From positions 620,001 to 684,000 of the forward strand of contig JASANH010001018.1 of assembly GCA_030248295.1 (NCBI GenBank): a stretch of 64,000 nucleotides of DNA. The letters are read 5' to 3'. The notes beneath the pieces are model-generated. The model was not told the DNA's origin and did no database searches. It worked only from the letters and a program-made list of their open reading frames with translations. A program made the translations under genes and the position numbers. How positions within the stretch are numbered: the first letter of the stretch is position 1; each line of letters starts with the position of its first letter. This DNA comes from Mesodorylaimus sp. YZB2_4. Its lineage: Eukaryota > Nematoda > Enoplea > Dorylaimida > Dorylaimidae. Below, piece after piece: positions 45,401-57,679 of the stretch.

Positions 45401-47779
45401 CATATTTCAGAGTATATACCAAAGACTAGAGCGCAAAATCTGTCGTCTGATCACGGTTTTCAAGCATGATTAGCTTCCATATGCTGAAGGTGCGGCATTC
45501 TTGAAAGTTTTGCATATCCCATTGCTCCATCAAGTTACATGATCAAATCATATACTTTGCAATTTTTCCTACTTCTTTGCGTCATTCTGGTCCGATAATA
45601 CAGAAAGTTAGGTTGACGAAAAAAGTAGCAAAGCTCAGGTAAAAAAGTGACGAAAAAGTTAGGCCTCACCTCCAATGCAGCCGAGGCAAAAATGCGTCTT
45701 TCAGGAAAATGCCACTTTGACGCATGTCTTGATTAATAAATCACTTGAAAAATGAAAAGAAAGGGTCGAACGGGAAAAACAAATGAAAAGACGTGTTAGG
45801 TAATGCCGTTCATGAAAACAAGGCATCAAGTGGATGCAACCATAAGTCCCAAAGGGGCTACGAATTTTAAACTACCATAAAAGCCGTTCAGATCGCGCGC
45901 AGCCTAAGGGTAAGACTGCCCACATAAGGCAAAGCTTTCCGGCTCTACTGCAATTACATTAAATTTTAAATCATGAAAGTCGTCGATGGAAAGTAAGGCT
46001 TCGAGAACAGACTTCGCCAACCAGCATCTTAATGGGTGATTTAGGTAAGGTCGCCGGGCAACAGCTATTAGTTAATTACTCGGCACGCAGCACGCAGCTC
46101 GGCTCCACGGTTGAGCAATTCTAGCAACGACAGAATGAACAAAGTGTACCCGTTCTTTAGAACCACCTTACTAGGTTTAATCCTCGGTCTCTCAAAACTT
46201 AATTCGAAAAACGAGTGGAAAGACTGATGAGAATAATTTGCTCTGACTGATGTGCAGAGATGAAAGCTCACGATCTGACGTGAGACTGCGCGCATAAGGA
46301 AAAGCTGGTCGGTCCTCTGACGATGCAGGACTGTCTCTCGATGACGCAAAGCGACCTGTGAAAATGAGGCATTGATTGCAGCTGCCGTATGAGCGCCAGT
46401 AATAACGCCAAAACTTGAAGCTGATAATTAAGTAAATTTGCTTTTCAGAGTTTTCTGGTACTATCAGGAACCATCAGGTTTCGTTGCCTGAAGACCGATT
46501 AAATAAGGGCTAGACAGACGAGGCCTTTTTAGATATACCTAGATATTCAACATCGGGAGGGGGGTCTGATCTTCTTCCAAGGAAGAGGGGGTCGGGGGTC
46601 GGCGACATAGCGGCCTATTTTGGTTGCTTGTAGAAATTGAATTTTTTAAATTTAAATTTTCCCGCGAAAATTTAAAGTTAGTTTGGGCCTTCCAAGGCAA
46701 AACATTGGGTCTTTTTTACTATAAAAAAATGAATTTTTTTTGGAGGTGGAGGTCAAAAATAGCAAAGGTACCTGCCACAACCTCGCCGGGCGGGACAGGA
46801 GGGTCTTCGCCATGTAGATACATGCACACGTACAGAGAATGGATATCACACTTGCTTGTGGTAGTCAGGGCTGCTAGCAACCAAAGATCTGGTAAAAGTT
46901 CGGCATCGGAGTGAAGTTTGCAGAAAATTACGGAGCAGCTGATATACTGCACATCCTTACTCCTGGAACAAGCTACATGGCAGGGCGGTGGAGGAGATAC
47001 CGCGGAAAGCGATGGTCGCAAACTCCCCGGCAGAGACAGGCCAGATAGGAGGGATAGACATCAACTTGATGGGCTTGTGCCTTGCCTGGATGAAGGTATC
47101 GAGCGTCAACGAAAACAAGTGATATACTGTACGCGCCTCCGAGTCATGGCAATCTTATACTTCGGTGCGCATACAATATTAGCGAGCCTACACGCCCTCT
47201 GATGCGCCCCGCAATGTGCCCTCACTCATTTACGTCCCCCATCCATTTTTCGTGCTTGGATCTGAATGCCTTTTCCTCACTACAGCCCCACCCATTTCGC
47301 TCCACGCTATGAATGCCAAGCTCCAGCACACCTGTGTCCTCATATAGGTCAAAACTCCTTGCGGCTCCCTCTTGAGGAAAGGTGCACGGTCAGCCGAGCA
47401 GGCAGGTTTGTCCATCAACTAGTACATTGGAGACGTGTTTACTACGTCGCCTTTCTCTCACTTCACGTCAAAGCCGAAATAATACAAGCATTTTCAAAAT
47501 TCATAATTGAAAACAAATTCTGAAACACGAAAAATCCGAAAGTCATAGAACGTGACTACTGTAGGTTAAAAAAGCACTAATCTCTTGAAAAGTTGGAACT
47601 CAAAAACGAATGACCATAATGACCAGAAACGAATGACTAGAAAAGAACATAAAAACACCAAAACTGGAAGGAACCAAAAACCAAATTCCAAATTCGACCT
47701 CCTGCTCATCCGACGCGGGGCTCATCGTCTTCGTCAACTTCCGGTAATTCAGGAATCGAGGTCATCGGTACAAAATGCG

Positions 47780-47960
47780 GTTTCGTGCGACATTTACACC
47801 ATTTCCAACAGCGCGATTTTCTGAAAACTGAAAAGCGGAGGTGATATAGCATACTGCACCCATGACCTCTTTTCTACTCCTTATGAAAGCAACCCTATTT
47901 TCTTGTGTGGCTAGAAGTATTGTCTCGCTGAAGTTATGCAAGGCAAAAAGCTCCACCCGC
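47780..47960. repeat. Dispersed repeat shared with 52930-53120
   Basis: Both segments contain CTCTTTTC, then CAACCCTATTTTCTTGTGTG (CAACTCTATTTTCTTGTGTG in the second) with GCTAG following, and AT(G/T)CAAGGC-like ends, in the same order. The origin is unknown, and no protein is supported. Confidence 0.5.
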
Positions 47961-48132
47961 CAAAGGGCGTGAGCCTGCACTGGAATTTCGGGTCATTATA
48001 GGGGGTCTGCACCAACAGGTCAGAACTCATTTCCGATAGTCACTGGTCCTTACCGCCGCATGCGCTTTTCTCTTTCTTTTCTCTCGCCCGAGGATCATCT
48101 ACAAGAACCGAGCAACCCCCGACATCGCCATA

Positions 48133-48149
48133 CCCCCCCCCCCCCCCCC
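48133..48149 (+). repeat. Run of 17 C
   Basis: One of about eight C runs of 9-18 bases in this window, mostly with C on the given strand. Confidence 0.8.
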
Positions 48150-48234
48150 AGGACTGCCTACACAACGCATAACAGAAAGATCTGAACTCAAAAGGGATGG
48201 CGTGAAGGCAATAAACAAGAAGTACGTACTTACA

Positions 48235-48312
48235 TATTTACAGTATATAACTACAATATGTACAATATATATAATATGTACAATATGACATATGTATACA
48301 ATATGTACATTG
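48235..48312. repeat. AT-rich simple repeat (ACAATATGT unit)
   Basis: Imperfect repetition of ACAATATGT / TATATATAATATG units; low-complexity DNA. Confidence 0.65.
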
Positions 48313-49250
48313 AACGCACTCGAAGATGTTCATCCAGAACACTGCCCTGGTGCAAGAGCAGGCACCTGAATTTATACCCCTGTGCAGAGCATGCCTCGTG
48401 AAACTAGTCTCTGGGTGCAAACCGAAAACAAAGAACGAAGGGGTCGTGGCCAAAAAGAACTGGTGTCAAATGCCAGAATGCGAAATATGCTATTGCACGA
48501 GGCCTCAGCCGATCGTCATGCAAATTCTCGACGCGTAGGTCTATCCCAGATCATGCAGTTGGAACTGCTGGGTCGATGAAAGAATAGGACGCGATGATTC
48601 TTTGTTTGCTTTGTTTTCGAGATCAAAAGCGCTGCTCCATCCAACACCTAGTTTCCTGCGAAACCCACAGTCATATATCAATAGTAGGGTGGGGGTGAGT
48701 AGTAGTGACAGATTTGAATAATGCCACAGCCTCCGTGCGAATCACTGGCGGATAAAACTGAGCGCGCAAATAAATTCTGATAAAACATTTTGATCATGCA
48801 AGTTTGAGATCACCTCACCCTTTACTGTAGGTTTGCCTTTGGTCGGGCTGGTATCGACTTGACACCCAGCGAGCTGCTTCTTTGTTGCCTGCAAAGACCT
48901 CATACTCGTATATGCACCACACGACTATCCGAAAAACGCGTTGCTGATTTCAGTGTTTCCGTGGCTGACTATGGCCGACCACATTCTGACAAGTGATTCC
49001 AGACAAGATTCCAGACTAGATTGGATAAAATCAGCGCTTGTGAACAAAACTGATGCGCACATGCTGCAAACTGACTGAATGTAAATGCTGAAAGGAATAT
49101 CATGTGGCGACTCTTCCCACATAAGCAACTCGACCGTTCACGAACTCTTTTACTCCGAACTATACACACACACTCTTTCCTTTAAGTTAGACAAAGCAAA
49201 GGTTACTTTCTAACCGTGGGATAGCTTAGACAGGTCGGGCCTATCGCCCC

Positions 49251-49299
49251 TACTAGCATTAGTGGCTATGGGTCGGCCCCATAGCCACTAATGCTAGTA
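49251..49299. repeat. Perfect 22-bp inverted repeat
   Basis: The left arm at 49251-49272 (begins TACTAGCATTAGTGGC) is the exact reverse complement of 49278-49299, with a 5-base loop TCGGC. It lies in non-coding DNA. It could form a cruciform, or an RNA hairpin if transcribed. Confidence 0.8.
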
Positions 49300-49942
49300 A
49301 TTCAGGCAGATTGTAAACATTCATCACTAATCTAAACACTGCGTAAGCTGACGCGACAGATCAGGCGGATCAGGTATTGTATCTGAGAGCATGTTCCAAG
49401 TATGGCATATAGTGACGGCGGATGCCGATAGATCATGCTCTTCAACATTTGAGTGGATACAAACTATTCTAGCTCATTTTCCTTTTGAAGTGATTGTGAG
49501 CCACGTCCTCGTCGGCCACCCCCTCGTTCGCATGATGCCACTGCAATCATTAGCCTTTTTCTGACGAAGTGTAAGCACAGCATTTTCCCCCCCTGCAGGG
49601 CATGTCACACACGCCTGAGAGAACCCGGCCAAGGTCACTCTTCAACTTTGCCCAAATACTCGTCGCCCTCCTCTTGTATATTTTAAAATGGCCTTCTTGC
49701 CGTCAATCTCCTTATTCTGGTGCGGCTTCAGCTCGAGCAGTGCTTGCTTGGCATCCTCGGATCCCGCCCACCTTCCTTTCTTCCCAGTCCAGCAGGCTTT
49801 TGTCCGTGTCTAGTGCTTGGCCATGCCAGAACGGCATCCTAGGCTTGACAGTCTATAGCATGTCTCATGTCATCGGCAAGGAATATTTATACTGTGGCCA
49901 TCACTTTTATAAGTATGAACATATGGATATGTGTGCCCCGCC

Positions 49943-49985
49943 TGCAGTGTAATGAACACCGGACCAGCGTGTTCATTACACTGCA
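49943..49985. repeat. Perfect 17-bp inverted repeat at the pseudogene's 5' edge
   Basis: TGCAGTGTAATGAACAC (49943-49959) and GTGTTCATTACACTGCA (49969-49985) are exact inverse copies around CGGACCAGC. The first recognisable selenocysteine-lyase codons begin directly at the right arm's end. Confidence 0.8.
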
Positions 49986-51490
49986 AGATGTTTGGCGGAA
50001 AGCGCACAATCAAGAAAGTCAGGCGGGACTGAGGTAAGCCTCCGACTGCTTCACTTTTTACAGACTCTGAAGCTACGTTCCGTATCAGACCAATAACATG
50101 GTGATCTACTCGGCGATACAGACCTACCATCAATTCAAGACAACCCGACGTGTGAAGACGCTGTTCGAGGAGGCCGTCAAAAAGCTGCCTGACATGCCAC
50201 ACATAATCACCACCAACGTTGAGCACGAGTCGATCGCAGGCCACCTGGACTTCCTCGAGTCGAAGAAACTATGCGGTGGGCAGTTGAACGCGGAGCTTTG
50301 TAAGGGGCACGAATATTGCTACTTTCAGAGGTGACCAGGGTCCAGGTGGAGAGGATGCGCGGCGTTGTCTCCGAGTTCGATGTCATCAATGCCATCAGAC
50401 CAAACACGTGTCTGATCACGGTCATCTTGGCCAACACAGAGACCGGCGTTATGCAGGTGAGAACCTAGGACATACGTTGTTCACACGGCAGCGCGGGCAG
50501 CCTCCCTTTCAGCCCGTCGACGAGGTGGCGCGCATGCTGAAAGACCACAACGCGAAACGCGCGGAGCAGATGGCGAGGAATTCGATTTCCTGACCATCGA
50601 TGGTCCCAAGGTAGGCGAATGTCTTGAACTAGAACCTCGGCCTTATCCCTGTCTTTCCTTTCAGTTCTATGGGCCTCAAGGCGGTGCCTTGTTCGTGAGA
50701 CGGGGAGTGCCAATTTTCCCCATGATGTTTGGATCAGGACAAGAGAAAGGGATACGGCCCGGGTCAGTCGTCTTCTCTGGGCCATATAGTAAGCGCCCTT
50801 CTCGTGTGATATTCGTTGTGTTTACAGAGCGGAGAACACGCCAATGATCGTCGGGCTGGGAAAGGTAGCAGACTGCTGTTGTCCGTCAGGCACTGCTCGC
50901 TTTTCAGGCAGCGGAAGTCGTCGCCGAGAAGCTGAAAGACCACACCACGCATCTGAAGGGGATGCGTCACATGCTGGAGACGATGCTGATCGTAAGTTGG
51001 TTTGGAACGAGTCATCGGGTTTCTTTTAGCAAGAGACCATCTTGCAGGAGGCGTTGGGGTCGGATATCGTTGTCAATTTCAAAAAGGTGAAGCGCTTGGC
51101 GAAGACCTCCAGCGTCACGTTCAAGTGCTTGCCTGGAACCGGTACGCGTGCAAATGACACTTTTCATCGTATGCCATTTTCCAGCATATGGTTCTTTCAG
51201 CCGCAGAAATGCTGTCAAAATGCACTCGTTTTGCTGTTGGCACTGGTGCTGCAGGAAATCAGAAGTAAGGTTCTGTTTTCAGGCCGATGATTGAGAACTA
51301 GTTGAGAACTTGAGAACCGAAAGTTATTCGCTTCGTTTTCAGTCAATCCCAAGTCCTGTTGGCGTGCGGCATTCCCAAAGAATCGGTGCTACGAACAGTG
51401 CGCTTCAGCGTCGGCCATCGAACAAGCAACACTGAAATTCAAGAGGCCGTCAAGGAGATCTGCAATCTGATTCCGCCCAAAAAGAAGTGA
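49984..51490 (+). pseudogene. Selenocysteine lyase-like pseudogene (SCLY family)
   Basis: Selenocysteine lyases are PLP enzymes that release selenium from selenocysteine. Exons with correct GT..AG sites run 50064-50275, 50329-50456, 50513-50610, 50665-50762, 50828-50864, 50908-50991, 51030-51141, 51201-51264 and 51343-51490, the introns being as short as 38-53 bp. Family blocks are visible: NVEHESI, LANTETGV, FLTIDGPKFYGP (the PLP lysine, with GHK changed to GPK), FGSGQEKGIRPGAENTPMI and RFSVGHRTS. Damage: the N-terminal third is missing before KMFGGK. The TSGGTE-like segment at 50066-50095 is out of frame. Exon 50513-50610 (98 bp, not a multiple of three) has lost the TDAAQ region and shifts frame to a stop. 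The active-site Cys of the GAAC motif is Gly (GAAG). It is probably a non-functional or recently decayed copy. Confidence 0.72.
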
Positions 51491-51793
51491 AGACATCATT
51501 GTGTGATTTCTGTCCCATGTTAAACGTTTTCGCTGCCCAGTGAATCTGTCTCTTCTGCTAGAAAAGTAAACTCGGTAGGATCAGGAGAGCTAACGCCCCG
51601 GGAAGCGGGGCATTTAGATTTTTCCTTCAGTCCTGGCATTCCCTTTTTTTGGCTAAAGGGGAACGAAACCTGGGAGGTTCCTGTGTCAAAGATTCACGGG
51701 TGAAGTCGCAAATGTGGAATGCTGCCCGAGTGGGAGGAGAGCGGGGTCAACCAACCGTATAAGCGGCCAGAGCGCTGGCTATCAGGTGCGGGG

Positions 51794-52518
51794 CAGCGTT
51801 GCCAGATGCAATTTTGAAAACTCGCTGCCAGGGACCTGGAAATCCGCTAAAAATCCGCTGTATATGTTAAAAAATCCGCTAAAAAATTCGCTAAAAGTTG
51901 GTCGCAAAACTGAGCTATTTTAGCAAATAAAACATGGAATACAGCTAATAACGACGTATGAGAAAACGTTTACTCATACATGCTCAGATGCTGTACCATC
52001 AACTACGTACATATTTCAAGGATCGTTTATACCAGGCTGGAGGTCGAAGGCCAGGGAAGAGGGAAAAAAGAAAATTTCTATTTATACCAAACAAGGAGGA
52101 CGGAATACGGGGTGGGGGAACCGCTATTGAGACCCACTCTCGTGCCAAAGGCTGGACTGTGGTACCGACTGAGCACTCAACTATGAATTTGTTGTCAATT
52201 ACGGTCTTTTATTCAAAAATCGTAGACCTATAGCCGAAATTATTGTGTTGCCTACTCCATCCCTTGTCAACCCTGACCCTTCAGACCTCAACGCACGGAC
52301 CAAACTGTCCTAAAAGTCGCAGAAAAATGGGCGAGCTGTTAAAAAAAACCTTCCCGCATAGGCTACTGGAACATAGATTGGCATAAATCCGCTAGAATCC
52401 GCTGAAAACCCTAAAATTAGCTGCAAATTCCGCTAAAACACTCAATCCGCTGTTTTTCCCGCTGTCGGACAAAAAATCCGCTAGATCTAGCGGATTCTAG
52501 CTGCATCTGGCAACGCTG
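51794..52518. mobile_element. hAT-like MITE with intact 8-bp target duplication
   Basis: The ends CAGCGTTGCCAGATGCA are perfect 17-bp inverted repeats, and the element is flanked on both sides by GTGCGGGG. CAG(C/N)G ends plus an 8-bp target duplication are the signature of hAT transposons. The interior (725 bp in all) carries many degenerate AATCCGCTA repeats near both ends and no transposase. The exact duplication suggests a fairly recent insertion. Part of an open frame at 51958-52233 lies within it and is not a gene. Confidence 0.82.
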
Positions 52519-52526
52519 GTGCGGGG

Positions 52527-55500
52527 TGTCAGCATTACCGTAATTGAAACGGCGGCGTCCGTCGTCTCGTTCAACTCACAATCACTTACCATTCCGTAAA
52601 AACTTCCAGCCGATGTGAATCAGCAAATGAAAATTTTTTTCAGAGCGCAGCAACTGCCGCAGATACACACAGTTTGCGGCAGACCTTCATTGCGCCTCCT
52701 GACCCGTGTCTTCGTTCCAATATCCTCCGAAATAGCTCTCGCCGTTTCCTAAAAAGGAGAACTGGAATTTCATATTCCGTTTTTATAACAGTTAAACTCA
52801 CTTACTTTTTCAGATTTTTAACCTTCCGTCTTCTTCCGCGAAAGACAATGCAGCCTGCCGACGCAAAGACTCGCGGGACTCGTCGTCCCCTGAAATCGCG
52901 AGCATTGCGATCAACAGAACCAAAGACCGCCGGATCGACTATACTGTGAATACACTTGTTCCATGCTCGATATCCTCTAAAATTGCATGAGAAAATTTTT
53001 ATTTTCCTGTGAGAGAAAGGCAGCTGATGTAGCCACATCCACGATCTCTTTTCAACTCGGCAAGCAACTCTATTTTCTTGTGTGGCTAGCAGCATTATTT
53101 TCCTGAAACCATGTAAGGCGAAATGTATCGCGTGGTGCTCTATTGCACAGAGAAACGGTGCGTGGAAGGTTTTCTGGTTTTTGAAAGATACTATTTATGT
53201 ATGGCCGAAGTACAGCCAGCATGTATCTATAATTTTCTTATTCCTCTTCAAAACAAGAGACTTTAGGCAGGGTTCCTGCCTAAAATCGATCTGCAGTGCC
53301 AAGAAAACCTTCTAAGCCCCATGATTTTATGTCTTATTTGAAGGCAGTCTACGCCGAAATATACCCCGCATAATATCCCTCGCCAAACATCCCCGACGAA
53401 TATTTCCCGTGGACACAATATTCCCCTCAAAATATCATGCAGACGCTATCCCTTACAAAACATCTCGAAATTCATGTCATGTCAAAGTTTAAATTCGGGG
53501 ATAATTTTTGAAGTTGCAAAATATTTTTGACCTGATATTTCTTTCCAATAATCACCAATTTTGTCAATGAAGACACAGAACGTAGGTACAGTACATATTA
53601 GTATGTAAATGGAAGAACAAGTGCAAGAAAAATCGGAGCGAGGCCTACTATATGTAGAAGGGCTCAAACTGCTGGTTTCTTGTTCGCAATGAAAATAGCT
53701 CTAGTGTAAGCGGAACATTGACGCAACGTTCTCAGTGACGAGCATGGCACCAAATCTGCGTTTCCAGAATGTCAGCGGCAGCATGTAGCTCCAAATCGGT
53801 TCCCCAGGAGCCCTCTCGAACCATTCGACTGAACCGGATATGCGCATCGGCCGACCTTCCGCCTAAATTGTATCGATTTCCTGCCTTCTTGATCTGCTCC
53901 CAAATAATCGCGAGTATCTTCGCGTGATGGTCCTTGGTGTTTGATATGATGTGGCTCACGCTACTGAACAAGCAGTTGCCATCTCCATGGATACTTCAAG
54001 TTGTCCTCGGGGAAGAATCGTGTTTGACACCAAACGTGCAGATTGCCTTCGAATATGAATAGTGCCGGCACTTTCCGCACAACAGCTGCCAACAAAAGAA
54101 GCAGAACAAAACCCAAAAAAAGCGTCCTTCCTCTGAATATTGGCCTCAACGATGCGGGGTTGCTTCCGAAGCATCAAAAAACACCGGCTTTGAAACACAT
54201 TATCACCTACACTCGCCCCTCCGCCTTCATCCCCCCCACCACCACCACCCCGCCCCACAACCCCCCCCCCCCCCCGACCCCAAGCACACAAAAAAAACCC
54301 CAAAAAAAAAACCTCCCCAAACCAACCCCCCCCAACAAACAAACAACAAATCGGGTCAAACATTCAGTGGCCGCTTCCATACAGTATATCCACGAAATAA
54401 AGTGTTAAATATTAATTACTCCTGAGTGAGGCTATGCATTCAAACTGAGAGGCTTGGTATCAAAGTGACTACAGACGGCGGTAAATTCTTTACCGCAGGA
54501 TGCTCAAAACTGCTGGACTACTCTACATTGAAAGCTCACCTACCTAATTTATACTCTAAAAACCATACCTGTTCCTGTTCTCGTTCTCAGTTTCATGCAA
54601 CGACTCAACCAAGTCGACACGCCATCAGAATCCTAATTCTGACGTAACTCGCGTTGGATGCAGTCCGTCTGGTCATGGGCGATTATTCGGATTGGCAAGT
54701 TGGCAGGCATTGTTCGCACTTTCGCAGATAAAATAAAACGTGTTTCAGTTTAGTTTTAGAGGAACGAGCTCAATCGCAGGCTAACTTTAGGTTTTCTCCA
54801 TTCTAAAACTGCCGTCATCTAGACCAGCGTGCATGCTTTTTAAAATTTCTTCGCTTTGAATCTTCACCAACGATTACGAGTTAGGCATTAGTGAGATTCT
54901 CCTCTCGATTGTTCTTCACATCTTTACCTGAATCCTTCAGATGATAAAGGACCCGTTTATTCTTGACTCGGCTTTTTGTCGCTGGGCTCTCTTTGCTTTA
55001 TCGTCGAATTCATTTGAATATTGACCGCTGGTCAAGTACACAGGAATCTCGTTGTGAGTTTTCGAATCAATTAAAACCGAAATTCGAAATGAAAGTCTAC
55101 GAAGCGACGAACGGCATGGATGGGCGCAAAATATCCCACTGGCCATCCGACAACACACGTGGCATCACTTTATAGAGCAAAGGACATTGCTTTGGCCTGG
55201 GTCGGGTACTTTGACCAGCGTACTTTGACATGGGTAAATATCCAGCTCAAAGTATCCCTCCCGGTTACATGACATAAGGGTGGTTTTTCATGCGGCACAG
55301 GCCCCGTACTGCTTGAAGTCATCTGATTGAAACAGTGATCTGCTCGATATTCATCTGATTGAAACCGATCTTTCCGAAATGATTCCGTGAACTTCCAAAT
55401 CGTTTGAATATCCGCGCCAACCAGTTGAAGAAGGCCACAGTGCAATCCACAAATAAAGTTGAGTTATGGCCTTATAGTAAAGTGATAAAAGAGATGACCT

Positions 55501-57679
55501 TTAGCCGCAGAATTATTTGGTCTGAGGATACTTGGTTGGGGATGTTATGCGCGTGGTGTTGTGACCGTTGCCGCTTGGGGGGGGGGGGGGGACGCCTGGA
55601 ATTCTTAAGGTGTGGCTTAGGCGGTTGGCTCGGTGAGGAAGAGCCAGGGCAGTATAAGAACAGGCCTTGTGCCACCCCTTGTGTTCTCCACCCCATGGCA
55701 GAGCTGTGGGCAGGCCAGGGACTTCGATTAGCATACTCTCAAAGGGCCTCTGCGGTCGTAGTTTCCTTTGGTTCATACTGGAAGAGTCCAGGAGTTGACT
55801 CCAGGGCAGGTACTTGGTTTGTCTGCGGGTTTGTCCGCGGGTAAGATCTAGGACGGTTGAGACCTCGTTGTGCTTTGTTGTGCTTCGTAAAGGATCCTCT
55901 GGTGCTGGCAGAAGTCTTTACTGCGCCATCGACAGTGGAACTGCTCGCCAGCGAAGGCATCCCAGGCCAGGGTTCATTCGACCGGCAGCCAGGCTAGTGT
56001 GTGATTGCACAGAGCAGTTGCAGACACCCTTGGGAGGCGCGGCAAACACGCCTGAGGGGTTTGTCGAGAAATCGGGGTCTTAGTGATCCATACTGTGCAG
56101 GAATAAGCCTTTCTACCAGGCTTGGGCTATTGAAGACCTTGGACCGCTCGCTTGTAAGATCAGCCCGAACCCGCCGGTACGAGAGCGAAGAAGAGCTGTC
56201 GCACACTCGCAAACAACAACAACCATAACAGTAGACATTGTGGCCTAAGAACATTTGGTCAGGGAATATTTTGTCACCATGTTTTGACGTGACACGATCT
56301 GAGCAGCCTGAGTCTGACACGACCTGAGTAAGTAATGCATGGTCTGGAAGAAATGCTACATTCAATATTCGCATCTCCCAAAAAATCTTGTTATGAGAGA
56401 CGAAAACTTTTTTGACAGAAGAAAACTATTGACTTTCGATAGCAGTGATAACAGGCTTCGAACGGCTGGTCTATTTGGCTACTGCAAAACTCAAACACAG
56501 TCGATTAGGACACGTGCTCGAGCAGAAGCTGCTTCTTTCTGTGTGAATATTAGGTAGCATGACTTTGTAAACATGGTTGTGACATGGTCATAGCAGGATC
56601 CGGGTTGAGCTCGAGTCGCTCTGACTGGGTGCACACTTACTGCTGAGTGCTCGACTCGCGACCGGGTGAATTTGCATTCATCCTTCATGCTCGAGCGCCA
56701 TACTTCCGTTTGGTGACGCTGCGAAACACGAGCATGAACGCGAAGATAGGTGAAGTGGCTCGAGTTTACACATACCAGGTGTTTCATAAACAAAATACCT
56801 ACTTTGACATCAATTGGCGCGGAAACCGTTTGAAATAAGGTACCCAGACTTAGAGTGAGGTAGCTCCCGCCTATGGGAAGACGGACGATCTAGTACCAAC
56901 AAAGTCGAATGGGTCTTAACCGCACTGTAGCTTCTTTTCGTGTAAACATAAAGCATTGTCACGGCAATTTCAACTTCATATTTTCTTTCTAATTAATCTT
57001 ATCATCAATCCATTGCGGTAATTCATTTATGGAGGCAACCAAAAGTTAGGTAGTTTTACAATGAAATCGATGATCGGAGCTTGCATAGCCAAAGTCTTGC
57101 GGTATGCCTCCATCGAGGGGGTAGGAGGTCAAGGAATCAATGTTAGGTTGGATTGGGCATCTCTTTGAGGTGTCGTGCCTGCTAAAATGTATCTATTTTT
57201 TACAAGTTGCTTGTAGGCGCTACTTGGCACTATCTCTGCCGTAACTCCTACTCGATCTGTAAACTAAAGAAAAGGTTCTTTTGTTCCTTTCTCTGTTCAA
57301 ATTTTTTCAACTCTATTCATGAAGTGACGTATTTGCGTCATTCTTTTATCGTGGACATACTCCCAGTCTTAGCATCTTGCTTTACAAGTTCCTGCCAATT
57401 ATGGCGCTCCAGATCACTGGGCATGTGGAAGCATGGCTGTAAGAGAAGGCAGCGTTGATTAGGAGTGACCTTTTTAACGAGCTAGATGGTTCGAAATCAT
57501 ACACCAGCCGATCGTGGGTAGCCTAACGAGCCAGGCGCCCTGCGTAAATAACATTTAGCGCACGGCACCTAGACTTCTGCACCCGACTTTTATCAACGCA
57601 CATATTAGCGATTTGATATTTTCCATGCAGATTCATAAAATCAAATATGAAATAAATATAGATTTCAAGCAAAACAAGC
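52527..57679. other. Gene-poor region
   Basis: I find no supported gene. A repeat related to 47780 lies at 52930-53120, an A/C simple-sequence tract at 54225-54350, and a G run at 55577-55591. Long frames at 54043-54408 and 55404-55844 are produced by these low-complexity tracts. Confidence 0.4.
54225..54350. repeat. C/A-rich low-complexity tract
   Basis: Alternating runs of C and A (CACC, CCCC, AAAAAA) dominate; the proline-, threonine- and lysine-rich translation is an artefact of composition. Confidence 0.75.

Larger units (their letters stand above)
43500..49242. other. Long gene-poor region
   Basis: No splice-consistent coding sequence recognised on either strand. It includes a MITE at 45238-45400, a segment at 47780-47960 related to 52930-53120, a C run at 48133-48149, and an AT-rich ACAATATGT repeat at 48235-48312. 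Confidence 0.4.

Noticed and set aside
46624..47202. Frames with Gly/Asp/Arg-rich translation, considered as a retroelement remnant
   Set aside because: No reverse transcriptase, integrase or zinc-knuckle motif could be seen.
54043..54408. 121-codon Pro/Thr/Lys-rich frame and its Gly-rich antisense
   Set aside because: The composition comes from the C/A simple-sequence tract at 54225-54350.
55404..55844. 146-codon frame crossing a run of 15 G
   Set aside because: The glycine run is encoded by the homopolymer and the rest matches no family.
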